Shown: positions 44,031 through 53,491, counted from the first letter of the stretch. The stretch: 64,000 nucleotides of DNA from Sphingobacterium kitahiroshimense (GCF_025961315.1 NZ_JAOQNK010000001.1:3968001-4032000), one strand, 5' to 3'. A program made the numbers and translations. Notes: generated by a model from the letters alone, not told the origin.

Positions 44031-47000
44031 CTAATCGGGCATTCGATATCTGTTTTGAAATGCTTTTCGATATTTTTTTACATAATCTGAAGGATTTGAT
44101 CCAAATAGCTTTTTGAACTGTTCACGAAAATATTTGATGTCGTAAAATCCAGCCATATCAGCAGCTTCATTAATTTTTGCGTCCGTATTGATTAATATTT
44201 CTGCAGCTTTTTTGAGCCTGACCGATCGGATAAATTCATTTATTGTTTGTCCGGATATGGCTTTTATCTTTTTATATAAATTGGAATGGCTCATACCAAT
44301 TTTTGCAGATAGGGAGGTGACGTTCAAATCTTCTAATAAATTCTCCTCGATGATGCGAATACACTTTTCAATGAAATCTTTGTCTTTGTCGGTTATTTTT
44401 AATGTGTTGGACTGAAGGGTAATTGCATTGAAGAAAAACTCTTGTAGATGCTGACGATTTTTGACTAGCGTATTGACTCTGGCACGCAATACAGCCGCAT
44501 CAAATGGTTTGCTCATATAATCATCTGCACCAAACCGGATCCCCTCTAGCTTAGTGCTTGAAGAAGCACTATTGGTGAGTAAGATAACTTGAATATGACT
44601 GGATAATGGATTGGATTTTATGGCTTGACAGAGCTCTATACCGTTCATACCATCCATCATTACATCGCTGATAACAACCTCGGGTTGCTTACTTTTAATG
44701 GTAGATAATGCATCGATGCCGTTTGCTTCATGATAGACCATATAATCATTTTCAAAAAGCTTAACCAAATAATCTCGTAGTTGATCATCATCATCAACGA
44801 CTAATAAACCTACTTTTGGACTAACAGAATGAAGCTTATTAGACGAGTTTGTTGTTTCTGTTGGTGAAGAGATCCATGTTTCCATTAACGTTGAGGTATA
44901 ATTACTATTTGGATTGGATGAATGGTCCCGTTGATAGTTTTCGTTTAGTAAGGGAAGCTTGAGCTCGAAAACAGTTCCTTGGTCCTGCGAGCTTTGATAG
45001 GAAATATGTCCTTTGTGCATCGCTATAAAAGTTCGGGTCAAATACATGCCAATTCCAAATCCGGTCTGTTTTTTTGTTCCATTGCGGTTGTCCGAATAAA
45101 ATTTTTCAAAAATCTTATCGCCGATATGATCCGGAATTCCAATGCCGGAGTCTTTGATCAATATTTGTATATATTTTGGATGGCAGTTTATAGTAAAAGT
45201 AATTTGACCGTGTTCTGGAGTAAACTTAAAGGCATTGGAGATTAAATTACAAAGTACAATCTCTATTTTTTCTTTATCTGCTTGGATGATAATGTCATCA
45301 CGATCTGCAGAAAATTGATAATCAATATGCTGTAATTTTGCTTGTGCAGAGAAATAGAAATAGATCTCTTCTGCAAAGTGGTGTAAGTTAAATTGGCTAA
45401 TGTGAAGTTTCTCACCCTGTTCCTCCGCTTTTCTAAAAATCAATAATTGATCGACAAGACTTAAAAGGCGTTTGGCATTACGGTGTACCACTTGTAATGT
45501 GGTTGAATTCCGGTTATTTTCATCGCTTTGCAACAGGTCTGTTATAGGATTAATAATTAAAGTAAGTGGAGTCCTGAATTCATGTGATATGTTCGTGAAA
45601 AAGGCTTGCCTTTTTTCATAAATTTCACGTTCCTTGATGACATGCAATTGCGAAACTTCAACCTGGTATTGGAGTGCCGTTTGTTTGTTTCGATAGCGAT
45701 TGTAGTAATAAAAGGCACATGCTATCCCTGATAAATAAATCAGGTAAGACCACCAGGTACGGTACCAGGGTGGTAATATACGGATCGTTAGCGGTACAAT
45801 ATTTTTTGTCCACTTGCCTTCAGTATCTGTTGAATTGATCAGTAATGTATACTTTCCTTCGTATAGATTATTATAATTAATGGAACGGGAGACTCCTGCA
45901 TCATTCCAATTTTTATCCCAACCTTCGAGCATATACCTGTACTTGATCTTGTTGGGGGAGGCGAACTCTAGGGCAACATAGTCAATGGATATTGATGATC
46001 CATAGGGTAAGGTTATTTGGGAAATTTGATGTTTATCATTGAGTTGAACCTGATGAGTGGAGTCATTCAGTTTAATATTATTAATTTTGATGGTAGTCAA
46101 TGCCAGTGATGGTATATGTTTTCTGGCTTGGATCTTGTCTGGATCGAATAAGTCAAATCCATTGATACCGCCAAAGATGAGTTGTCCGTCACTTAGTTTA
46201 TGAGCGGCACTATACGAAAATTCATTATTCAGCAGACCATCTGTTTGATCGTAATTTGTGAATGATTTTGTAGTTGTATTAAATCTAGACAGACCATTAA
46301 AAGTACTCAACCATAAATTTCCTTTCCGATCTTCTAAGATATTTAAAACAGAATTGTTCGAGAGTCCATTGCTCTGGGAATAATTAACTTTTATTTTTTT
46401 GCTGTTTGGATCAAATTCAATTAGTCCACGACCCTCGGTTCCGATCCACATACGACCTTTGCTGTCGATATAGATTGAACGGACGGGTTTTCCAATGTGA
46501 TAAGTTTCAAAAGCTTGCGATTGTTTATTAATCTTTATTAATGTGTTATAATTTCCAGCCCAAAGACTTCCTGATTTATCTTCGGTTAAGCAGTTCAGAT
46601 CGATTAAGGAATCATTGAATTGCTCGAATCGATCTGTGATCGGGTTATATTTGTAGAGGTATCCATTTGAAAAAGTAGTTGCCCAAATATTTCCTGCAGC
46701 ATCTTCTAATAGAATCTGTACGCTACTATTGATCAGTCCATTATCGGCAATACACGTGTAGGTTTTAGACTTACCATGTTGCTCATATAGGACAATCCCA
46801 TTGTCGGTTGCAGACCAGATGTTACCGTTACGATCTGCTAAAATATTATTAATGACATTGTCCGTTAAGTTCTGATCCCCTTTTTTTATAGATCGAAATA
46901 GGTTTGTGGAACGGTTCCATATATACAATCCATTTCCTTCTGTGCCTATCCAAAGTGTGGATGGATCAACTTGAGCAAAGGAGCGTACAAATTTTGGATA

Positions 47001-48077
47001 GTTAGTATTGTTTTGTAATGATTTATCCTGCTGTGATTGGAAATTCAGTTGCTGATCATCAATCAAATGGATACCTCCCTTAGCAGTTCCAATCCATTTT
47101 TTGTTGTCTTTTCCTACATAGGTTGTATAGATCGCATTGCTCGTTAAAGCATTGGGAGCTAAGGAAGACTGATTCAGGTAGCGCACATTATCGTTTTTTA
47201 AATCGATGATGGATATGCCATTGTCTTGCGTAGAAACCCATAGCTGATCGTCATTGACTAGGGTTAGTTGATTGACCTGATCCGAACTTAAATTTTTTTG
47301 AAATACTTTTGATATTTTTCGAGATGCGTTATGAAAAATGTATACACCGTGATAGTTTGCAATAAAAATATCACCAGTTTGATTACTGGTCATACTTGTT
47401 GCTTCTAGAATATCATGATTGATAAGTTGTAATTCTTGATTTTGAATATCGAATCGATATAAACCTCTGTCACTAATAAATACCCAGATTTGATTTTTTT
47501 TATCAATATGAATAACAGGAACTGAGTAATCCACTACTGATCTTTCTTTGTCAAATTTTAATGGAATACGGATGGCATTATCCCGGTTATTTTCTTTGAG
47601 TAATAGTCCTAATCCGTTTGTCCCAATATAAACATTGTTTTTTTTGTCGACTTGAATCGTCTTTGTGTCGACATTCATGATATATTTTTTTTCAGGATTG
47701 TCAAAGTCTAAGAAAGACAGAAGGGAAAAGGTATCAAAATTTCGGTCATAAATAGCAACGCCTTGTCCTGTTCCGATCCATAATTTTTTTAATTGATCTT
47801 CTACAATGCAATAAATATAATTGTGGGGAAGACTATTGGTCTGATTCAGCTGATTGCGATATGCTTTGATTTCGTAACCATCGTAACGGTTTAATCCATC
47901 AAATGTGCCAAACCACATGTAGCCTTGGCTATCTTGAAAGATTGATTTAACCGAACTGTTCGATATTTGTTGATTGATGTTCGAATTCGTAATTTGGCTT
48001 ACTGCACTCCACGGTCGTGTATAATACAATAGAATCAGTATTGAAATTATTAGTTGATGAAATTTATGACTGTTCAT
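44031..48077 (-). CDS. Hybrid two-component system regulator (galactan-type PUL)
   Basis: This is a 1348-residue HTCS counted from the ATG at 48077 (MNSHKFHQL). An ATG at 48104 would add nine residues ahead of a normal signal sequence. Positions that follow use the longer count. The sensor has two beta-propellers (about 38-690) with repeats of the type 'MWFGTFDGLNRYDGYE' and 'LWIGTEGNGLY', then a Y_Y_Y domain (about 700-775) and a transmembrane helix near 785-805. HisKA has His841 (SHEFRTPL). The HATPase has 'GFGIGMYLTRTF', the receiver has Asp1147 (SDVMMDGMNG), and an AraC-type HTH lies at about 1250-1350. It converges on the GH16-GH43 gene and likely controls the susC-susD-GH16/43 run and perhaps the DUF5695 gene. 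Confidence 0.93.
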   Translation of the reverse strand: MNSHKFHQLIISILILLYYTRPWSAVSQITNSNINQQISNSSVKSIFQDSQGYMWFGTFDGLNRYDGYEIKAYRNQLNQTNSLPHNYIYCIVEDQLKKLWIGTGQGVAIYDRNFDTFSLLSFLDFDNPEKKYIMNVDTKTIQVDKKNNVYIGTNGLGLLLKENNRDNAIRIPLKFDKERSVVDYSVPVIHIDKKNQIWVFISDRGLYRFDIQNQELQLINHDILEATSMTSNQTGDIFIANYHGVYIFHNASRKISKVFQKNLSSDQVNQLTLVNDDQLWVSTQDNGISIIDLKNDNVRYLNQSSLAPNALTSNAIYTTYVGKDNKKWIGTAKGGIHLIDDQQLNFQSQQDKSLQNNTNYPKFVRSFAQVDPSTLWIGTEGNGLYIWNRSTNLFRSIKKGDQNLTDNVINNILADRNGNIWSATDNGIVLYEQHGKSKTYTCIADNGLINSSVQILLEDAAGNIWATTFSNGYLYKYNPITDRFEQFNDSLIDLNCLTEDKSGSLWAGNYNTLIKINKQSQAFETYHIGKPVRSIYIDSKGRMWIGTEGRGLIEFDPNSKKIKVNYSQSNGLSNNSVLNILEDRKGNLWLSTFNGLSRFNTTTKSFTNYDQTDGLLNNEFSYSAAHKLSDGQLIFGGINGFDLFDPDKIQARKHIPSLALTTIKINNIKLNDSTHQVQLNDKHQISQITLPYGSSISIDYVALEFASPNKIKYRYMLEGWDKNWNDAGVSRSINYNNLYEGKYTLLINSTDTEGKWTKNIVPLTIRILPPWYRTWWSYLIYLSGIACAFYYYNRYRNKQTALQYQVEVSQLHVIKEREIYEKRQAFFTNISHEFRTPLTLIINPITDLLQSDENNRNSTTLQVVHRNAKRLLSLVDQLLIFRKAEEQGEKLHISQFNLHHFAEEIYFYFSAQAKLQHIDYQFSADRDDIIIQADKEKIEIVLCNLISNAFKFTPEHGQITFTINCHPKYIQILIKDSGIGIPDHIGDKIFEKFYSDNRNGTKKQTGFGIGMYLTRTFIAMHKGHISYQSSQDQGTVFELKLPLLNENYQRDHSSNPNSNYTSTLMETWISSPTETTNSSNKLHSVSPKVGLLVVDDDDQLRDYLVKLFENDYMVYHEANGIDALSTIKSKQPEVVISDVMMDGMNGIELCQAIKSNPLSSHIQVILLTNSASSSTKLEGIRFGADDYMSKPFDAAVLRARVNTLVKNRQHLQEFFFNAITLQSNTLKITDKDKDFIEKCIRIIEENLLEDLNVTSLSAKIGMSHSNLYKKIKAISGQTINEFIRSVRLKKAAEILINTDAKINEAADMAGFYDIKYFREQFKKLFGSNPSDYVKKYRKAFQNRYRMPD

Positions 48078-48104
48078 TGTTGTGATTTTTCCATTCAACA
48101 GCAT

Positions 48105-48565
48105 TTACCTTGTTTAAAAATGGCTTTTTATTTACCAAAAAAATGCTGCTATTTCCCTTGTTGTCAGATTTTTAAATATCAAATATTTTTAAATATCATA
48201 AATTTATAGATAGACATTATACGCTAAACGGTACCTCGTTTGGACACATATTTTATCTTTAAAACCGGTGATTTTTTAAAGATATAGAATGTTTAATAAA
48301 TAATAACTGTTTGCTTTACATTTATCAAGCTAACAGATCATTTAAAATGAAGATACAGGTGGGTAGTTTTGATCGATAAAGCAATGATATTCGGACGGAA
48401 ATAGGTAGGTTTTTGTGAAACTCTTCTTCATAGGGAGAATGCTTTATTCGATGTGAAAATAATAAAGATGAGTCTGTAGAAAGACTCAGGGAAAAATTTG
48501 AAACACTAAAAAGCCCTGTTTAATATTAAACAGGGCTTTTCTGCAAGAATATAAATGACCTGATG
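48105..48565. other. Intergenic region upstream of the HTCS gene
   Basis: These 461 bases carry no visible gene. Notable are a 14-base direct repeat ATTTTTAAATATCA at 48168-48181 and 48185-48198, a small inverted repeat AAACG...CGTTT at 48226-48241, and the terminator of the DUF5695 gene at 48509-48541. The HTCS promoter must lie here, but no clear TAnnTTTG element was seen. Confidence 0.5.
48509..48541 (-). terminator. Terminator of the DUF5695 gene
   Basis: AAAAGCCCTGTTTAATATTAAACAGGGCTTTT is a near-perfect hairpin (13-bp stem) with T-run on the minus strand, about 25 bases after the stop codon at 48566. Confidence 0.88.
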
Positions 48566-51295
48566 TTACTTTGTTTTCACAAGTTTCACGGTATTCGTAT
48601 TTGCGGGTATTTCGTAACGGTTGTATTTATCCTTGTTAAACCCTTCAATTTCATAGCCACTTTCCGGATTGATATTAAGCAAAATATTTGGTACTATCGC
48701 GGATTGACTTGTATTAAAGTTTAACAATACAGTTTTATCTTTTTGATTGTAGGTGAAGGTTTCAATTTCTCCGGCATCGGATGTTAACCATAAATTTTCT
48801 TTGGCTAGAAAAACACGACCTTTGGAAGCTGTTTTTATTGCTACTTCGATGTTATTTTTATCGGCTTTCAGATTACCACTAAATGCCAGCCAACCAAATT
48901 CTGGATGTTCTATGATGTAGGTGCCTGAATTTACGGCATAGCCATAAAACCCAGTACCGTAATCGCCCGATATACCATCGTTAGCTAAGGTAGAGGGGTA
49001 AGAATGGAATGCTGCAGGACCAAAACCATCTGCAGTTACATTGGCTAATGCCCCCATCATACCTGCATGGCCTACACGAAGCAGGTAGAAATCATCAGGG
49101 TGATCTCGGTATTCTGTTAATACAGGGATAGCATTTAAAGCGGAACCATAATGATGAAGTTGACGCTCGATCCGGGATAGTTTTCCCCCATATACAAAAT
49201 CCCAATAACGACGGGCACTACCATTGTATCCCCAATGTGGTACTGTAGGCATATACGCGAGAATGGCATTTAAGGTAACTTGAGTTTTATCGTCAAAACC
49301 AAAGTATCGAGACCATAAATATACTTCTTCTTGTCCTGTAGAGTCCCAAGGCATCTCACTTCCAAATGGATAATCAAGGGTTTTCCAATGTTCGGCTCTT
49401 TTACGCATCACAGCTTCCAATTTATTGGCCGCATCTGTTAATCCCTCGCGACGTAAATCATGGAGGATAAGTAGAAATATACTGCCTTCCATCTGGCCGA
49501 ACTGCGCATAATAAGGTGCTTTTTCAATCATCGCCATGCTGGTTTGAAAAGCTCGATCTAGATAGATATCCCAGCTCTCTTCCTGTACGAGATTACGATA
49601 ATCGCGGGCTAATCTGTACATGACCCAATGTGCAGCAGCAACATGGGGGTAATTGTAAGAACGCCCAATATTATCAGCTTCTTTTTTAGGCCATGCCGAC
49701 CAAGTCTTCCAATTAATATCTGTTTGGTAAGTGCCTGCTGGCATTGAATCAGGTTCGTAATAAAATAAACTTTTGACGACACCATATTTTTGATCACCGT
49801 CCTTATGTTGGATTCGACCATACATGGTTTCATTGACAAAGCGTTTTAACTTTGCGATCTCTGTGGTATTAGGCTGTAAGACCTGTTTCATGATTGCGGC
49901 TAGCCAACTAGCTGCTCCGGCTTCATCACTTAAGCCGGCATACCAAGCGCGCTGTTCTTGGGTGACTAATTTCTTATCTTCATAATCGTAGCTGATAACA
50001 GATGGAGATCTTCCAAAAAGGTCTTTATCATTTTCATACCACTGTGTGGTCGTTAAGAAATTTCCAAGATCATTCACCACATCTTTTTCTGACTTAATCA
50101 CTTTATATTGGATGGTTTGTTCGATACCATCCTGGTAGGTAATAGTCAATCGTGCACGACCCCATTGTTGACCTTTGACCTCATATTGATGCCATTTTTG
50201 TGGTGTATCTTTTTGCTTAATAATACTTAAAGAACCCTCTGGATAGACAGAAATGTTTTTAATGGCCTTGTTATGTTTGATAAACAACTTGACAGGATTA
50301 TCTAATGGAACGACATATCCAGGAGCTCCAATTGCCACGGGTCTATTATTTTTTAGGAGCGTATTTTCAATTTCTTTAATACTTGGTGCCAGGACAAACT
50401 TGAGTGCAAATGTTTTAGACTCATTTGGTTTTAATAGGGTCGAAGTTGGTGTATTCCATTGTTCTACTCCTTTCCATTCTGTTTCAGCTAGTGCTTTGCT
50501 ATGGATCATCCATTCATGGAAACCTTCGAAAGTAATACTTTTTGGTGTAGGATCAGTGTTTAAGGGGTTGTATGCCTCAAATCCTGCATTGGCATATGGT
50601 AGAACCAATAGGCTAGGGCCATTTCCATGTAAATGGTTCACTTGCATATAACCTGCATCTTTTCCAATGTAGGGGTCGAAAAACACATTTTGTGCATGCG
50701 CCTGATTCAGATTTTTCCAATCCATATTGTTATTGAAGGGTAGCGGTATGCCCAAAGCTCCGATTTCAATAGCTTGATCGGTAGGATTAGTGATTTGAAA
50801 CTTTAAGATCAGATCGCCGTTTACATTTTCCCAGCTTCGCACAATTTTTAATGGAATGTCTCCTAATGTTGAGGTAATGTCAGCAGCAGCTAGAATTGTT
50901 TTTGAAGGCGTTATTTCGATTACTTTCTTGCGGTCTTTGGCCGAAGAATAACTTGACCACTGTGTCTCTCCTTGTCGTTTAAGACTGATGTTGATATCGC
51001 CGATATGGAAAAAGTTATTACGGTCACGTTTATGGAGCATTTCAATAGGCGTATAATCAAAAGCAAGATCGCCATTGGTCTGTTGAAAAGCCGATAAAGT
51101 TTGTGACGTATTAAGCACTTTAATTTTCAACTGATTTAGATTAAAACTTTTGGCTCCTTGGTCTATGCCTAAAGTAGCAGGTTGACTTTTTGTTGCCTTC
51201 CATACGGGATGTTCATCCTGTTGACTTAATGCTGGAAGGCTATATTGGATGTAAAATATTGTAAATAGGAGATAACAACTTTTCTTTAAATTCAT
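48566..51295 (-). CDS. Secreted DUF5695-type protein, putative carbohydrate-active enzyme
   Basis: The 909-residue protein has a signal peptide (1-25, cleavage near LSQ). The N-terminal half (about 30-420) is beta-rich, with 'EVGALGIPLPFNN'-like strands. The C-terminal half (about 425-790) is alpha-helical with many aromatic and acidic residues ('QRAWYAGLSDEAGAASWLAAIMKQ', 'SYNYPHVAAAHWVMYRLARDYRN', 'MPWDSTGQEEVYLWSRYFGF'). This resembles the beta-sandwich plus alpha/alpha-barrel layout of several glycoside hydrolases and polysaccharide lyases. A beta-sheet tail follows (790-909). I assign it to the DUF5695 group by its sequence features; no activity is established to my knowledge. Catalytic residues cannot be named; 'WDSTGQEEVY' is the most striking acidic cluster. 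It is monocistronic, lies between the HTCS and AraC genes, and may belong to either locus. Confidence 0.65.
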   Translation of the reverse strand: MNLKKSCYLLFTIFYIQYSLPALSQQDEHPVWKATKSQPATLGIDQGAKSFNLNQLKIKVLNTSQTLSAFQQTNGDLAFDYTPIEMLHKRDRNNFFHIGDINISLKRQGETQWSSYSSAKDRKKVIEITPSKTILAAADITSTLGDIPLKIVRSWENVNGDLILKFQITNPTDQAIEIGALGIPLPFNNNMDWKNLNQAHAQNVFFDPYIGKDAGYMQVNHLHGNGPSLLVLPYANAGFEAYNPLNTDPTPKSITFEGFHEWMIHSKALAETEWKGVEQWNTPTSTLLKPNESKTFALKFVLAPSIKEIENTLLKNNRPVAIGAPGYVVPLDNPVKLFIKHNKAIKNISVYPEGSLSIIKQKDTPQKWHQYEVKGQQWGRARLTITYQDGIEQTIQYKVIKSEKDVVNDLGNFLTTTQWYENDKDLFGRSPSVISYDYEDKKLVTQEQRAWYAGLSDEAGAASWLAAIMKQVLQPNTTEIAKLKRFVNETMYGRIQHKDGDQKYGVVKSLFYYEPDSMPAGTYQTDINWKTWSAWPKKEADNIGRSYNYPHVAAAHWVMYRLARDYRNLVQEESWDIYLDRAFQTSMAMIEKAPYYAQFGQMEGSIFLLILHDLRREGLTDAANKLEAVMRKRAEHWKTLDYPFGSEMPWDSTGQEEVYLWSRYFGFDDKTQVTLNAILAYMPTVPHWGYNGSARRYWDFVYGGKLSRIERQLHHYGSALNAIPVLTEYRDHPDDFYLLRVGHAGMMGALANVTADGFGPAAFHSYPSTLANDGISGDYGTGFYGYAVNSGTYIIEHPEFGWLAFSGNLKADKNNIEVAIKTASKGRVFLAKENLWLTSDAGEIETFTYNQKDKTVLLNFNTSQSAIVPNILLNINPESGYEIEGFNKDKYNRYEIPANTNTVKLVKTK

Positions 51296-51498
51296 TTTGC
51301 AAAGTTTAGAGATTAATTAATCTTTAATAGGATATAAGGTGAACTGTTACAAATTTGACTTATTAAGTTCTTTTTTTATTACCAGATTTTAACAATGTGT
51401 AACATGTTATTGATATAAAGCAACAAAATATTTGTTTTGTAAACAACTAAGTTATAAATTTAATGTATAAATGACATTTATTATAAACCAATCTATTT
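51296..51498. promoter_or_regulatory. Divergent promoter region with three palindromes (DUF5695 / AraC)
   Basis: This 203-bp region lies between divergent starts. It contains AGATTAATTAATCT (51309-51322, perfect 14-bp palindrome, 13 bases before the DUF5695 ATG), TAACATGTTA (51400-51409) and TTGTTT-TGT-AAACAA (51432-51446). These are candidate operators, possibly for the AraC-family protein encoded next door. No exact TAnnTTTG element was recognised for either gene. Confidence 0.4.
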
Positions 51499-52380
51499 AT
51501 GAAACCAATTCAATTTATGAAACCCGTTCAATATCGGGTTCCCGTTCCAAAAGATAGAACCGTTTTTATTCAAGAAGATTTTTTGGATAAGTTTTATCCT
51601 CATATGCATTGTCATGAGGAATATCAGTTAATCTGGATCAAAGAGGGAGCTGGACAATTATTAGTAGATGATAATGTACATTATTTTGAAAAGAATGATA
51701 TTTTTCTTTTAGGATCTAACCAAGCTCATGTTTTTAAAAATGATTTAATGTACGGTTGTGTTCAGTCCATTTCTATTTTCTTTAGTTTAAAAGGTGCTTT
51801 GTCAAAGATTTTGAATGTTCCAGAATTAAGTATGCTACTTGATTTTATTGACAAAAACGGTCGTGGTTTTAAAGTTCCTGAATTATACTTACCACAAGTG
51901 AGCCGGAGAATAGAAGCACTTAAGAATTCGGATAGTTTGGGACAGCTTGTAAGTTTTTTTTATTTGTTGAAGTCTTTGAATAAACTGTCATTTAAGCTTA
52001 AACCCCTTTCTGGAATGATATCTCATGGCTTTGGGGAAGTTGGATCTTTTAGGATTACCACCTTATGTAATTTTCTTGAAAATAATTATAAGGAGAATAT
52101 TGGTTTAAATGAGATGGCGGAAAAGGCTAATCTTACACCACAGGCCTTTTGTCGCTATTTTAAGAAAAGCACTGGTAAAACTTTTGTTTCGTATTTGAAT
52201 GAATTACGAGTGAGAGAAGCTTGTCGGTTATTGGGAGGAAAGGACTATGACTGCATTTCGATTGTTGCTTATGATTCGGGATTTAATAGTATTACAAATT
52301 TTAATCGCGTTTTTAGAAGTATTCTAGGAATCTCACCCAAGATGTATGTTGCTAATTATAAAAATTTACTTTACGAATAG
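51499..52380 (+). CDS. AraC-family transcriptional regulator with N-terminal cupin domain
   Basis: The 293-residue regulator has an N-terminal cupin-like sensing domain at about 30-100 ('YPHMHCHEEYQLIWIKEGAGQLL', 'NDIFLLGSNQAHVF'). The C-terminal AraC helix-turn-helix pair covers about 190-290 ('NIGLNEMAEKANLTPQAFCRYFKKSTGKTFVSYLNELRV' and 'SGFNSITNFNRVFRSILGISP'). An alternative start is Met7. It stands 113 bp before the dihydrodipicolinate-synthase-like gene, in the same direction, and is the only regulator in the hydroxyproline cluster. It is therefore the likely activator, responding to hydroxyproline or a pathway intermediate; that is inference. Confidence 0.9.
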   Translation: MKPIQFMKPVQYRVPVPKDRTVFIQEDFLDKFYPHMHCHEEYQLIWIKEGAGQLLVDDNVHYFEKNDIFLLGSNQAHVFKNDLMYGCVQSISIFFSLKGALSKILNVPELSMLLDFIDKNGRGFKVPELYLPQVSRRIEALKNSDSLGQLVSFFYLLKSLNKLSFKLKPLSGMISHGFGEVGSFRITTLCNFLENNYKENIGLNEMAEKANLTPQAFCRYFKKSTGKTFVSYLNELRVREACRLLGGKDYDCISIVAYDSGFNSITNFNRVFRSILGISPKMYVANYKNLLYE

Positions 52381-52438
52381 ATTGTAAATGTCAATATCCA
52401 ATAAGTAATTATTAAAAGGCGGTTAGTTTACTTCTATT

Positions 52439-52495
52439 ATAGTTGGTTTCTTTGATAAAAGAAAATATTAAACTAATAAAGTAAAAACCAACTAT
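52439..52495 (+). promoter_or_regulatory. Long inverted repeat overlapping the start codon of the DapA-like gene
   Basis: ATAGTTGGTTT (52439-52449) and AAACCAACTAT (52485-52495) are perfect 11-bp complements around a 35-base loop. The right arm includes the A and T of the ATG at 52494. In RNA this hairpin would mask the start codon; in DNA it could be an operator. Effect unknown. Confidence 0.5.
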
Positions 52496-53396
52496 GGCTG
52501 AATTAAATTGGAAGGGTGTATACCCAGCAGTATTGACCCCCTTTAAAGAGAATGGTGAAATTGACTTTGATATGTTTGCTAAGAATACCGAAGCACAGAT
52601 TAAAGCAGGGGTGCATGGTATTATCATTGCAGGATCATTGGGTGATGCAGCAGTTCTGGATACGGATGAAAAATTTGAATTATTGACTTACGCAATTCAG
52701 GTTATCGCCGGCCGGGTACCGATTATATTAAACATTGCAGAAAATACAACTAAACATGCTGTTAATTTTGCTGTTAAAGCAAAAGAATTAGGCGCAGACG
52801 GTTTAATGTTATTGCCTCCGATGCGCTATAGGGCTGATGACCGTGAAGTGGTCGCATATTTTAAAGCAGTAGCGAATGCAACAGATTTGCCAATATTAAT
52901 TTATAATAACCCGGTTGATTATTCGGTGTTTGTATCAACTGCTATGTTTGATGAATTGAAAGATTGTCCAACGATCGTTGCGGTAAAAGAATCCACCCGA
53001 GATTTGACAAATATAACCCGGATGAAAAATAAATTTGGTGAACGCTTTAAGGTATTAGGTGGTGTAGATACAATCTCTTTGGAATCAATAGTAGTGGGTG
53101 CTGATGGATGGGTTTTTGGTTTAGTTGATGCTTTTCCGAATGAAACTGTTGCGATGTATAATTATGCTTTAAATGGTGAATACGATAAGGCATTAGAAAT
53201 CTATCGTTGGTTTATGCCTCTATTGGAGCTGGATATCCACCCTAAGCTTATTCAATATATTAAGCTTGCCGCAACAGCCGAAGGAATAAGTACGCCACAT
53301 CTTCGTGCACCTAGACTTCCGTTGGTGGGTGAAGAAGCGGAAAGAATTAATAAAGTTATTGCTGATGGTATTGCTAATCGCCCTCAGTTAAATTAG
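52494..53396 (+). CDS. DapA-family lyase, probable 1-pyrroline-4-hydroxy-2-carboxylate deaminase
   Basis: This 300-residue TIM-barrel protein belongs to the dihydrodipicolinate synthase/N-acetylneuraminate lyase family. The Schiff-base Lys165 is in 'IVAVKEST' and the catalytic Tyr137 in 'ILIYNNPV'. The GTTGE loop of true DapA is replaced by 'AGSLGDAAV' (46-54). In the context of hydroxyproline epimerase, a DadA-like oxidase and a ketoglutarate-semialdehyde-type dehydrogenase, the expected reaction is conversion of 1-pyrroline-4-hydroxy-2-carboxylate to 2-oxoglutarate semialdehyde with release of ammonia, in the cytoplasm. It is first in the catabolic gene run, and a terminator-like hairpin follows it. 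A different aldolase or lyase activity is possible in principle; the pathway context makes the deaminase most likely. Confidence 0.85.
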   Translation: MAELNWKGVYPAVLTPFKENGEIDFDMFAKNTEAQIKAGVHGIIIAGSLGDAAVLDTDEKFELLTYAIQVIAGRVPIILNIAENTTKHAVNFAVKAKELGADGLMLLPPMRYRADDREVVAYFKAVANATDLPILIYNNPVDYSVFVSTAMFDELKDCPTIVAVKESTRDLTNITRMKNKFGERFKVLGGVDTISLESIVVGADGWVFGLVDAFPNETVAMYNYALNGEYDKALEIYRWFMPLLELDIHPKLIQYIKLAATAEGISTPHLRAPRLPLVGEEAERINKVIADGIANRPQLN

Positions 53397-53423
53397 GATC
53401 TGCAGGTTAAATAGCATTAAGGT

Positions 53424-53468
53424 ACTGTGGGCGATTGGTGAATACTATTCGCCTACGGTGCGTTTTTT
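53424..53468 (+). terminator. Terminator-like hairpin inside the hydroxyproline operon
   Basis: ACTGTGGGCGA (53424-53434) pairs with TCGCCTACGGT (53449-53459) over 11 positions including G-U pairs, followed after GCG by six Ts. It lies in the 95-bp gap between the deaminase and dehydrogenase genes, where it may cause partial termination or mark a second transcription unit. Confidence 0.55.
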
Positions 53469-53491
53469 ATATATAAAAATTGAAATAAATA

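Noticed and set aside
52494..53396. A lysine-biosynthesis DapA
   Set aside because: The GTTGE loop is altered and the gene sits in a hydroxyproline catabolic run, so the deaminase role fits better.
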